A stretch of 40,369 nucleotides of DNA from an uncultured Eubacteriales bacterium (GTDB lineage Bacteria; Bacillota; Clostridia; Oscillospirales; Oscillospiraceae), in assembly GCA_900321275.1 (NCBI GenBank), contig ONVI01000029.1, positions 1-40,369 of the forward strand, written 5' to 3'. Made by a program: the position numbers and the translations under genes. Below the pieces are notes generated by a model that ran no database searches, was not told the origin of the DNA, and saw only the letters and a list, made by a program, of their open reading frames with translations. Of this stretch, positions 10,033 through 16,810 are shown piece by piece. Each line of letters starts with the position of its first letter. Positions within the stretch are counted from its first letter, which is position 1.

Positions 10033-10920
10033 ATGGCTGACTATGTATTGAGCGGCTGTTCCGCCGCCGATCTGAGCAGAGAACACTTTGAGCGAATCGG
10101 CGTCCGATACATCTGCTTTCATTATATGCTGGACGGTGTTCTGTACCCGGACGATCTGGGGCAGACGCTGCCCGCTGACGAGTTCTATGCCCGCATGGCG
10201 AAGGGCGCGATGACGAAGACCTCGCAGATCAACCTCTCCGAGTATGTGGACTACTTCAGCGCCTTCTGTGAGCAGGGGCTGGATATTGTGCACGTTACGC
10301 TCTCCTCCGGCATTTCCGGCACCTATAACTCCGCCTGCAGCGCGGCTGCCATTGTCAGGGAGACCTATCCAGACCGTGAGATTTTTATCGTGGACTCTCT
10401 GGGCGCGTCCTCCGGGTACGGCCTGCTGCTGGATACCGCCGCCGCCATGCGCGACCGCGGCCTGGGCGCGCGGGAGCTTGCAGGCTGGATCACCGAAAAC
10501 CGCCTGAAGCTGCACCACTGGTTCTTCTCCACGGATCTGACAAGCTATGTGCGCGGCGGGCGCATTTCCAAGGCGGCGGCCTTTTTCGGCGGCGTGTTTG
10601 AGATCTGCCCCCTGCTGAACATGGACTATCTCGGCCGTCTCATCCCGCGCAAGAAAATCCGCACCAAAAAGAACGTTATCCGCGAAATCGTGCGCGCCAT
10701 GGTCGAAAACGCGGACAACGGCACGGACTACGACGGCAAGTGCTTCATCTCCATGTCCGCCTGCCGGGAGGATGCCGAGGAGGTGGCGCGCCTCGTGGAG
10801 GCGGCCTTCCCGAAGCTCAACGGCAGGGTGCTCATCAACAACATCGGCGGCCTGATCGGCGCGCACACCGGCCCCGGCACCGTGGCCCTCTTCTTCTGGG
10901 GCGGCGAGAGAATGGATTGA
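10033..10920 (+). CDS. DegV family fatty-acid-binding protein
   Basis: DegV/FakB-fold protein. Members bind a fatty acid and some present it to a fatty acid kinase, but no kinase gene is present here, so the role is open. Family features visible are TKTSQINLSEYVDYF (residues about 60-74), the ligand loop LSSGISGTYNSAC at about 93-105, VDSLGASSGYGLL, and the DLTSYVRGGRISKAAAFFG segment. The product of 295 residues has normal length. The ATG is preceded by AAAGGAAATCC and a good promoter, and the gene ends in a strong terminator, so it is a single-gene unit. Confidence 0.9.
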   Translation: MADYVLSGCSAADLSREHFERIGVRYICFHYMLDGVLYPDDLGQTLPADEFYARMAKGAMTKTSQINLSEYVDYFSAFCEQGLDIVHVTLSSGISGTYNSACSAAAIVRETYPDREIFIVDSLGASSGYGLLLDTAAAMRDRGLGARELAGWITENRLKLHHWFFSTDLTSYVRGGRISKAAAFFGGVFEICPLLNMDYLGRLIPRKKIRTKKNVIREIVRAMVENADNGTDYDGKCFISMSACREDAEEVARLVEAAFPKLNGRVLINNIGGLIGAHTGPGTVALFFWGGERMD

Positions 10921-10944
10921 AAAGAAAAAACGGATAATTTATAT

Positions 10945-10985
10945 GGCGGCTGCGTATCATGATGCGCAGCCGCCAATGCTTTTTT
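10945..10985 (+). terminator. Rho-independent terminator after degV gene
   Basis: Stem GGCGGCTGCG (10945-10954) / CGCAGCCGCC (10965-10974), 10-base loop, then a T-run at 10980-10985. It is shared by the converging phosphoesterase gene that ends at 10984 and may work in both directions. Confidence 0.85.
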
Positions 10986-11466
10986 ATGGGGCTGTCAGCT
11001 CCCGGATCTCGCAGGCGATCGCGCCGTTGTCGAAGACGCTGAGGAGGGCGAAGCTGAGGTTCCGCCCCTTGCCCGCTGTGCCGGGGTTTATGAGCGTCAC
11101 GCCGCCGAGCTGTTCGTTCACGGCGCAGTGCGTATGGCCGAAAAGCGCCAGGCTTGCCCCTTGCTCCTGCGCGGCGTAGACCAGCCGGTCCGCCTGCCAT
11201 GCGCTGACGCCGTACAGGTGCCCGTGGGTGAGAAAGGCCCTGACGGGACCGAGCTCCACCGTCAGGCGCGGCGGGGCGAGGGGATTTATATCACAGTTGC
11301 CGCAGACGCTGTACAGGGGCGTATCGGGGAAGGCCTCGCGCAGCAGCGCCGCGTCGCGGTCATGGTCTCCGAGATGGATATGGACGTCGGCCCGCGCCTC
11401 CCGCGCCGCCGCCAGCATGGGGGCGTTGTTGCCGTGGGTATCGGAAAAAACCGCTGCTTTGATCAT
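10984..11466 (-). CDS. YfcE/MJ0936-type metallophosphoesterase
   Basis: Small calcineurin-like phosphodiesterase that uses two metal ions; natural substrates of this branch are mostly unknown. Metal ligands are visible in order: FSDTHGN (about residues 7-13), HLGDHDRD (about 31-38), GNCD (about 56-59), THGH (about 81-84) and FGHTH (about 108-112). NPGTAGKGR near the C-terminus matches the usual NPGS motif. I use the ATG at 11466, with GGAGG seven to eight bases upstream, giving 160 residues; an in-frame upstream ATG at 11487 lacks such a site. It stands alone and converges on the degV gene. Confidence 0.9.
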   Translation of the reverse strand: MIKAAVFSDTHGNNAPMLAAAREARADVHIHLGDHDRDAALLREAFPDTPLYSVCGNCDINPLAPPRLTVELGPVRAFLTHGHLYGVSAWQADRLVYAAQEQGASLALFGHTHCAVNEQLGGVTLINPGTAGKGRNLSFALLSVFDNGAIACEIRELTAP

Positions 11467-11501
11467 AAGATCGCCTCCGATCATCATTTTTTCTGTTCCC
11501 G

Positions 11502-11510
11502 CATAGAATA
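11502..11510 (+). promoter_or_regulatory. Possible sporulation-type -10 element
   Basis: CATAGAATA, 23 bases before the first of three small genes, fits the -10 pattern CATANNNTA used by sigma-K and is near that of sigma-E. No convincing -35 is visible, and no sigma-A promoter is seen here either. Confidence 0.25.
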
Positions 11511-11532
11511 GACCGAAGCGGGGTGAGACGCA

Positions 11533-11772
11533 ATGCTGAATTTTGAACAGCTGGGCCGGGAACTTGAGCGCCGCGGAAAGACGACGGAGCTGCGCGCCCT
11601 GGCCGAGTCCGAGGATGGGGCGCGGCTTGCGGCCATGCTGGACGCGGACAGTCTCGCGCGGGCGGCGAAGTCCGGCGACGGCGAGGCGCTGCGCGGCGCG
11701 CTGGGGACAGTGCTCTCAACGGAAGAGGGAAAACGCCTCGCGGAGCGCATCCGGCGCATGATGGGGTCGTAA
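11533..11772 (+). CDS. Small helical protein of unknown function
   Basis: A 79-residue acidic/basic protein that reads as helices: LNFEQLGRELERRGK, then paired Leu/Ala/Glu-rich segments, ending RIRRMMGS. There is no signal peptide, membrane segment or cysteine. GGGGTGAGACGC precedes the ATG. It is the first of three closely packed small genes (22-base gap to the next, then a 17-base overlap), which suggests one transcript and a shared job. I do not recognise the family. Confidence 0.7.
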   Translation: MLNFEQLGRELERRGKTTELRALAESEDGARLAAMLDADSLARAAKSGDGEALRGALGTVLSTEEGKRLAERIRRMMGS

Positions 11773-11794
11773 GCGGGCCGGGAGGTGAAGCGCC

Positions 11795-12133
11795 GTGGGC
11801 GAGCTCGAGGATCAACTCAACAGCATACTCTCCGACCCGGAGCAGATGGCGAAGATCGCGGGTCTGGCAAAATCGCTCATGGGCGGCGGAGACGACGCCC
11901 CGCCTCCTGCGGGGGAAGCGGGGCCGGATCCGGGACTCCTGCAAATGCTGGGCCGGGCGATGAATACCGGCGGCGAAAACAGCCGGGAGCAGGCGCTGCT
12001 TGCGGCGATGAAGCCCTATCTGTCGGAGAAGCGGCAGGGCAAGATCGACCGGGCGATGAAGCTTGCGCGGCTTGCCCGCATCGCGGGGCTTGCCCTCGGA
12101 GAGGCGGGAGGCGGTCATGATCAATCGCTATGA
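11795..12133 (+). CDS. Small protein of unknown function, middle gene of trio
   Basis: 112 residues from a GTG start with GGGAGGTGAAG upstream. It begins with a helix-rich segment containing LNSILSDPEQMAKIAGLAK, has a glycine/proline linker, then a second helical segment with QALLAAMKPYLSEKRQGKID and RLARIAGLALGE. The two MAKIAGLAK/LARIAGLAL stretches are similar, hinting at an internal repeat. It has no membrane segment and overlaps the next gene by 17 bases. Function unknown. Confidence 0.7.
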   Translation: MGELEDQLNSILSDPEQMAKIAGLAKSLMGGGDDAPPPAGEAGPDPGLLQMLGRAMNTGGENSREQALLAAMKPYLSEKRQGKIDRAMKLARLARIAGLALGEAGGGHDQSL

Positions 12134-12398
12134 GGGCAACACCGGCCGCGTAACCCGCCTGCCGGAACCCCACGATCCGCCGCCTCTGCCGGAGAGACCG
12201 CCGCGGCCGGCGCCCGGGCGTCCCCAGCCCCCGCCGCCCGGCCCGCTGCCGGGATTGGATCTGCGGCGGCTTCTGCCGGGGCTTTCCGACGGGCTGGAGA
12301 CGGAGGATCTGCTTCTGCTGCTGATCCTCTATCTCCTGTACCGGGAGAGCGGCGACACGGAGCTGCTGGTCATCATGGGCGCGATGTTTCTGCTATAA
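12117..12398 (+). CDS. Small proline-rich protein with hydrophobic C-terminus
   Basis: 93 residues from the ATG at 12117, which has GGGAGG five bases upstream; this start overlaps the preceding gene. The first half is a proline/arginine-rich tract (about residues 13-46, many PPP and RPP runs). The second half ends in two short hydrophobic helices, LLLLLILYLLYRE and ELLVIMGAMFLL. This could be membrane-attached or self-assembling. I cannot name the family. Its place in a three-gene unit is the only functional clue. Confidence 0.7.
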   Translation: MINRYEGNTGRVTRLPEPHDPPPLPERPPRPAPGRPQPPPPGPLPGLDLRRLLPGLSDGLETEDLLLLLILYLLYRESGDTELLVIMGAMFLL

Positions 12399-12418
12399 TA
12401 CTGACTTTCAATAAAAAC

Positions 12419-12540
12419 AAGACAATCTTTGCGGCCAGAATTGCGCCATACTGCGTTGAAGCCCTTGACCATATATTTCCATTATGCTCTGCGGGCCTCG
12501 CCTTGTCTGGCACAATTCTGTCTCGCAAATCTTTGACTAA
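12419..12540. repeat. Non-coding inverted-repeat element, left of the MocR gene
   Basis: Imperfect terminal inverted repeats: AGACAATCTTTGCGG...CAGAATTGCGCCA on the left, and on the right TGGCACAATTCTG...CGCAAATCTTTGAC. Between them are about 60 bases without a coding frame. It sits 20 bases after the third small gene. With the next element it fills the 337-base gap, in which I see no gene. Confidence 0.7.
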
Positions 12541-12556
12541 TTTCTATTGTAACTTA

Positions 12557-12738
12557 GGGAAGCGCTGATTAAATCGGAGCGTGCGGATTGGCGAGCAGAT
12601 TTTTCGGCTGACGAAGCCTGAAAAGCGCAGGAATACTTTGTGTATTTCAAGTTTTTCAGGCAAAGTCAGGCGGAAAAGAAAGTCAGGCGGAAAAGATGTC
12701 GTCAAGACGTGCGCGGCGATTTATTCAGCGTTTCCTTA
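12557..12738. mobile_element. MITE-like element ending at the MocR stop codon
   Basis: The terminal inverted repeats GGAAGCGCTGATTAAATCG (12558-12576) and CGATTTATTCAGCGTTTCC (12717-12735) match at 17 of 19 positions. CTTA is found at both ends (12553-12556 and 12735-12738), a possible target duplication, though the edges are ambiguous. Inside is a short tandem repeat AAGTCAGGCGGAAAAG (two copies near 12663-12695). It has no coding capacity. Its right edge supplies or adjoins the TAA that ends the regulator gene. Confidence 0.75.
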
Positions 12739-13815
12739 GTATAAATCCCTCTGCTGTCTGAGCTTTCTGCGCCTGCGGCTGATGTAGCGCTCCAGCTCGC
12801 CGCCGTTGAGAAACTCCGCCAGGACGTACTGCTCGAACACCGGGACGGCGCAGGAATAAAAGCCCAGCTTTTCCTGCCAGGGCTCCGCCAGCGCCTCCGG
12901 CAGCACCAGATAGGCCGTGCGCATGGAGGGCGCGAAGCTGCGGGAGAAGGTGTTGAGGTACAGCACCCGCTCCGGCGCGAGGGAGCAGATCGTCTCGATG
13001 TGCTTTGTCACCGAGGCCAGCTCCGCGTCGTAGTCGTCCTCCACGATACAAGCGTTTCGCGCCCGCGCCCAACGGGCGTACTCGTGCCGCTTCGAGGCCG
13101 AGGCGGTGACGCGGCTCGGATAGCTGTTGAAGGGCGTGACGTGCAGGACGCCCGCGTCGCAGTGCTCCAGCGCGCGGCTGACAATGCCGTCCGCGCCCAT
13201 GGGCAGACCCTCGCAGTGTGCCCCGTTTGCCTCGTAGACCTGGCGGATGCGGGCATAGCACGGCTCCTCCAGGGCAAAGCGCGTCTCCGCGCCGAAGAAC
13301 TGTACGATCAGGCCATAGAGATATTCCGCCCCCGCGCCGACGACGATGCGCTCCGGGTCGACGACGAGACCGCGGCTGCGGGCAATATAGGCAGCGATCG
13401 CGGCGCGCAGCTCCCAGACGCCGCTGCCGGGGGAGCGCTCGAGAATGCGCCGGTCATAGACCGTGAGCACCCGGCGCATGGTTTTTGCCAGGGACGTGAA
13501 GGGAAAATCCTGCGGCGCGGAGCTTCCGGCGGGCGCGGGGGACGGCACGGCCAGCGGCTCTTCCCGCCCGGCGGCGCCGCCGAAGCTCACATAGGCGCCG
13601 CTGCGCTCGCGGGTCTCGATATAGCCCTCGTCCGCAAGCAGGGCGCAGGCGTGTTCCACCGTGATGAGACTCAGGCCGAGCTCCTCGGCAAGCGTGCGCT
13701 TGGAGGGCAGCTTCGCCCCAAGCGGAAGCGCCCCGGAGAGGATATCTCCCCGGAGCTGTCGGTAGAGCTGCATATAGGCGGGCGAATCCGCGCCGCGTTC
13801 GATCACATAGTTCAT
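12736..13815 (-). pseudogene. Truncated MocR/PdxR-like GntR regulator
   Basis: An N-terminal GntR winged helix (about residues 11-78, with LPSKRTLAEELGLSLITVEHAC) is fused to an aminotransferase-like domain. MocR proteins sense pyridoxal phosphate, and the adjacent divergent gene encodes a PLP-salvage kinase, so this looks like its PdxR-type activator. Two defects are visible. The protein stops at 359 residues after RRRRKLRQQRDLY, about 100 short of the family, exactly at the edge of a MITE-like element. The Schiff-base lysine, expected in the TFSKS motif, is Arg292 (TFSRS). The ATG (13815) has no strong ribosome site. The DNA-binding part is intact, so it could still act as a truncated regulator. 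Confidence 0.75.
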
Positions 13816-13929
13816 CTGGTCTTATAAAAAGTTATTAATCTGAGTATATTTACATTACCAGAGAGAGTGTATAATCATCCGCATAAAAAGTCAAGCGAAA
13901 GCATGGCATAATTTGAAAGGGTGATCCCA
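13816..13929. promoter_or_regulatory. Divergent control region, MocR-like gene / pyridoxal kinase gene
   Basis: On the plus strand a perfect -10 TATAAT lies at 13870-13875, but no good -35 is found at 17 bases, as is common for activator-dependent promoters. On the minus strand TTGACT (-35) with TATACA 15 bases away is a weak candidate for the regulator gene. The A/T-rich stretch 13820-13856 is where an operator would be expected; no clear direct repeats were found. Confidence 0.5.
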
Positions 13930-14763
13930 ATGAAAAAAATCGTCAGTATTCAAGACATCTCGGCCCTCGGCAAGTGCTCGCTCACGGTGGCGCTGCCGAT
14001 CGTCTCGGCCATGGGAATCGAGTGCGCGGTGGTGCCGACGGCGGTGCTGTCCACCCACACGCAGTTTCAGGGCTGGACCTTCCACGACCTGACCGATGAG
14101 ATGGAGCCCATCGCCGACCATTGGAAAAGCCAGGGCTTTACCTTCGACGCGATCTATACCGGCTATCTCGGCTCGGCGCGCCAGGTGGATATCGTCAAGC
14201 GCTATTTCCGGGACTTCGGCGCGGGGGCAAAAATCATCGTCGACCCTGCCATGGCGGACAACGGGAAGCTCTACGCGGGCTTTGCACCGGACTTTCCGCA
14301 GAAGATGGCGGAGCTGCTCGACGGCGCGGATCTGGTGCTGCCGAATCTGACGGAGGCCTGCTTCCTGCTGGACAAGCCCTACCGCGAGAAATACGACCGC
14401 GCCTATATCATGGAGCTTCTGACGGGGCTTCTGAACAAAGGCGCGAAGGTCGCCGCCCTCACGGGGGTGAGCTTTGAGGAAGGCAAGCTCGGCGTCGTGT
14501 CCCTTGACGGCGAGACCGGGGCCTTTTCCGAATACTATACCGATCGCCTGCCCGTGAACTTCCACGGCACGGGCGACATCTACTCCTCGACGGCGGTGGG
14601 CGCGCTGATGAACGGCATGTCCGTCCCCGACGCGCTGGCCCTGGCCGCGGACTACACGGCGGAGTGCATCCGCCTGACGCTCAAAGAGGAAAATCACAGC
14701 TGGTACGGCGTGAACTTCGAGCAGGCCGTGCCCTTCCTGCTGGAGCGGATGAAGAAGTTATAA
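13930..14763 (+). CDS. pdxY: Pyridoxal/pyridoxamine kinase
   Basis: Phosphorylates the B6 vitamers pyridoxal, pyridoxine or pyridoxamine in the PLP salvage pathway; ribokinase superfamily. The N-terminal KIVSIQDISALGKCSLTVALP, substrate-binding STHTQFQGW (about 41-49), IIVDPAMADNGKLY (about 102-115), and the anion-hole/catalytic motif HGTGDIYSS (212-220, Asp216) are all present. 277 residues is normal. The ATG at 13930 has AAAGGGTGAT upstream; an in-frame GTG at 13921 lies inside that site and is unlikely. It is transcribed away from the MocR-like gene. The pdxK versus pdxY choice is not certain. Confidence 0.88.
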   Translation: MKKIVSIQDISALGKCSLTVALPIVSAMGIECAVVPTAVLSTHTQFQGWTFHDLTDEMEPIADHWKSQGFTFDAIYTGYLGSARQVDIVKRYFRDFGAGAKIIVDPAMADNGKLYAGFAPDFPQKMAELLDGADLVLPNLTEACFLLDKPYREKYDRAYIMELLTGLLNKGAKVAALTGVSFEEGKLGVVSLDGETGAFSEYYTDRLPVNFHGTGDIYSSTAVGALMNGMSVPDALALAADYTAECIRLTLKEENHSWYGVNFEQAVPFLLERMKKL

Positions 14764-14788
14764 GAACAGGGGATACGGCAAAACAGGC

Positions 14789-14973
14789 AAACCGATAAAA
14801 ATCAATCTGGGTATCGGGTTTATTCAGCAAACAACCAACATGCACACCGTAGGGGCCGTTCACGAACGGCCCGGCAGTACACGATCGGTTTTTCGGATTC
14901 GCGCCCCTACAGTCATACAGAGAAGCTTGCTGTGTCAAGCCGATACCCATAAAAATCAATATGGTTATCGGCT
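14789..14973. repeat. Repeat cluster: two related hairpins, a palindrome and the 50-bp repeat copy B
   Basis: Hairpin 1 is AAACCGATA/TATCGGGTTT (14789-14821, one G-T pair) and hairpin 2 is AGCCGATA/TATCGGCT (14938-14973). Both have AAAAATCAAT in the loop side. Between them are the palindrome GGGCCGTTC-AC-GAACGGCCC (14853-14872) and a 50-base exact copy (14902-14951) of bases 44-93. No gene is seen between 14764 and 15219. Confidence 0.8.
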
Positions 14974-15004
14974 TTAATCGGCAAACCCTCGAAACTGTCG
15001 TTGC

Positions 15005-15182
15005 GTAGGGGTCGATCCCCAGATCGACCCGCGTGATAATCCTGCCGAATATGAAAAATTCCCGGATAAACATGTGTTGCTTCACATATTTTATCCGGGA
15101 ATTGTGCTGCATTGGAGGTTATGCTGACGGGCCGATGAGGGCATCGGCCCCTAAAATTTCGCATGGCTATGCATTTTGCAAC
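15005..15182. repeat. Composite hairpin element downstream of dpaB
   Basis: Three hairpin blocks in order: GGGTCGATC-CCCA-GATCGACCC (15009-15030), a long stem at 15057-15103, and GGGCCGATG-AGGG-CATCGGCCC (15129-15150). An ATTTCGCATGGCTATGCATT block follows at 15155-15174. The element at 35747-35957 has the same blocks in the same order, with changed but still pairing stems in blocks one and two. Confidence 0.75.
15050..15103 (-). terminator. Probable terminator for dpaA-dpaB
   Basis: Read on the minus strand, AATTCCCGGATAAA pairs with TTTATCCGGGAATT, extended by TATGTG/CACAT across a small mismatch, and is followed by TTTTTCAT. It lies about 115 bases beyond the dpaB stop and is also the middle block of a dispersed composite repeat. 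Confidence 0.55.
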
Positions 15183-15219
15183 GCGCCCGTCAAGAGGCTG
15201 TATTATGCCGGATGCCGGC

Positions 15220-15792
15220 TTACCGCAAAATCGGCTGCAATTGCTCACCCCGCAGGGCCGCCTCGACCGTCTCGCCGAGAAGGGAGAAATCCGCCTGGAG
15301 GGAATTCGGCTTCTTCACGGGATCGTCCTGCCGGAAGGGGACGAAGTAGACGTGTTTGCGGTTGAGAAGCCGCGCGATATTTTCCGCCGAGCCGGAGAGC
15401 CCGTCGTTGGTGGAGAAGGCGATCACCAGCGGCCTGCCGTTTCTCAGGTGCGCCTTGGCCGCCATGGTGACGGCGCTGTCGGTCACGCCCCGGGCAAGCT
15501 TTGCCAGGGTGTTGCCCGTGCACGGCGCGATGAGCAGGGCGTCCATCGGTACGGAAGGCCCCAGCGGCTCCGCCTGCGCGATGGTGGTGACCACCCGCTT
15601 TCCCGTCAGCTCCATGAGTCTTCGGATGTGGTCGACGGCGCGCCCGAAGCGGCTGTCCGTCTCGGCGGCGGTCTCGCTCATGATGGGGACGAGCTCGTAT
15701 GTTCCGGCAAGCTTCTCCGCCGCGGCGAAGACCTGATCGTAGGTGCAGTAGGAGCCGCACAGAGCCAGCCCCAGACGTTTATTCGTTTCCAT
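15220..15792 (-). CDS. dpaB: Dipicolinate synthase subunit B
   Basis: Flavoprotein-fold subunit that with DpaA makes dipicolinic acid from the lysine-pathway intermediate in the mother cell; dipicolinate with calcium fills the spore core. The start METNKRLGLALCGSYCTYDQV, then IAQAEPLGPSVPMDALLIAPCTGNTLAKLARGVTDSAVTMAAKAHLRN, shown here by its key parts LLIAPCTGN and TDSAVTMAAKAH, matches SpoVFB. 190 residues is usual. The ATG at 15792 overlaps the dpaA stop by 14 bases, so the two are translationally coupled. An open frame runs further upstream inside dpaA but has no homology there. Confidence 0.93.
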   Translation of the reverse strand: METNKRLGLALCGSYCTYDQVFAAAEKLAGTYELVPIMSETAAETDSRFGRAVDHIRRLMELTGKRVVTTIAQAEPLGPSVPMDALLIAPCTGNTLAKLARGVTDSAVTMAAKAHLRNGRPLVIAFSTNDGLSGSAENIARLLNRKHVYFVPFRQDDPVKKPNSLQADFSLLGETVEAALRGEQLQPILR

Positions 15793-16651
15793 CCTTTTCC
15801 TCCCTTTCCCGCATGACGGCATAGATCGTGTCCCGCATAAGCGCGGCGGCGGCGCAGGGGGCGCTCCTGCCCGGCAGTCCCGGCGCAAAGACGGTATGCA
15901 GCCCCAGCTCCTCCGCCGGCGCCCTGTCAAAGCCCGGCTCGGACGCAAGCTCCAGCAGCACGGCGTCGGGGCGCAGCCGCTCCAGAGCCTCTTTCGGGAT
16001 GACGGGCGCGGGCACGGTGTTGATGAGACAGTCCGTCTCCCCGGCCAGATCGGCGATCTCCGGCATTTTGCAGGAGCGCAGCCCCAGCCCCTCGGCCTCG
16101 GCCCGATCCCCGGCCTTGCGCGCGGCGACGGTTGTCTCGCAGCCCAGGGCATGCAGCCGCGGCGCGAGCTGACGCGCGATTCTCCCCCAGCCGGTCACCA
16201 GCGCCCTGCCCTTCCAGAGACTGCGCGGGCTCTCCCGGATCAGCAAACCCAGGGCGCCCTCGGCGGTCAGGGCCGCGTTGCCGGCGGTGAAGTCCCGCCT
16301 TGTCATCAGGTCGCAGACCGCGATCCCCGCCCGCACCGCGGCAAGGGCCGTCTCCTGCCCGAAGCGCCCGCCGCAGAGCGTCTGTCCCGGCCAGAGTGCC
16401 GTGAGCAGCTCCTCCGTGCGCAGCTTCTGTACCGACAGCGGAGCATAGAGCTCTCCGCTTTTCTCCGCCGGGGTTCCGACGATCACCCAGTCCGCCCCGT
16501 AGACGCAGGCCTCCGGGGACGAGCATTGGGTAATCCGCTGGGGCATGGCGGCCTTCTCCAAAGCATAGGCGCGCAGACTGTGTCCGTCGGCGGCGAGCAG
16601 CGCCGCCAGCCAGGCCGCGCGCGCATCGCCGCCGATCACCGCGAATTTCAC
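15779..16651 (-). CDS. dpaA: Dipicolinate synthase subunit A
   Basis: NAD(P)-binding subunit of dipicolinate synthase (SpoVFA), which acts in the mother cell late in sporulation. It starts KFAVIGGDARAAWLAALLA (Rossmann motif), has TQCSSPEACVYGADWVIVGTP, and a second nucleotide-binding segment ALVTGWGRIARQLAPRLHALG. The tail FAPGLPGRSAPCAAAALMRDTIY is typical. I choose the GTG at 16651, because GGAGG lies eight bases before it; upstream in-frame GTGs at 16657-16660 overlap that site. The product is 290 residues. This gene and spoVT mark the organism as a spore former. Confidence 0.93.
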   Translation of the reverse strand: MKFAVIGGDARAAWLAALLAADGHSLRAYALEKAAMPQRITQCSSPEACVYGADWVIVGTPAEKSGELYAPLSVQKLRTEELLTALWPGQTLCGGRFGQETALAAVRAGIAVCDLMTRRDFTAGNAALTAEGALGLLIRESPRSLWKGRALVTGWGRIARQLAPRLHALGCETTVAARKAGDRAEAEGLGLRSCKMPEIADLAGETDCLINTVPAPVIPKEALERLRPDAVLLELASEPGFDRAPAEELGLHTVFAPGLPGRSAPCAAAALMRDTIYAVMREREEKDGNE

Positions 16652-16668
16652 GGGCACCACCTCCGGCC

Positions 16669-16696
16669 TATCCTATGCGGCGGCAGACCGGAGGGT
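16669..16696 (-). promoter_or_regulatory. Candidate sigma-K promoter for dpaAB
   Basis: On the minus strand CATAGGATA (16669-16677) fits the sigma-K -10 pattern CATANNNTA. An AC (16695-16696) 17 bases upstream fits the -35. The mother-cell role of dpaAB agrees. The caution is that the implied leader is very short, with the ribosome site almost at the 5' end. Confidence 0.4.
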
Positions 16697-16719
16697 GAGG
16701 CCCGACGAGATTTACGGAC

Positions 16720-16748
16720 TTGTATCTCGCGGGGAAACGTGCTACAAT
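16720..16748 (+). promoter_or_regulatory. Sigma-A promoter for LRR protein gene
   Basis: -35 TTGTAT (16720-16725), 17-base spacer, -10 TACAAT (16743-16748), 63 bases before the start codon. It is divergent from dpaA. Confidence 0.75.
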
Positions 16749-16810
16749 TTTTATAATATTTGAGAAATATTGCGCCGCGCGCTTCGCGTACGGCTTTGGG
16801 GAGATGGAAT

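Noticed and set aside
14681-15248. Small minus-strand frames across the repeat cluster
   Set aside because: They run through palindromes and dispersed repeats, lack ribosome sites and show no protein similarity.
15793-16152. Upstream extension of dpaB in an open frame inside dpaA
   Set aside because: The extension is Pro/Arg-rich shadow text; the start at 15792 matches the family and has the expected coupling with dpaA.
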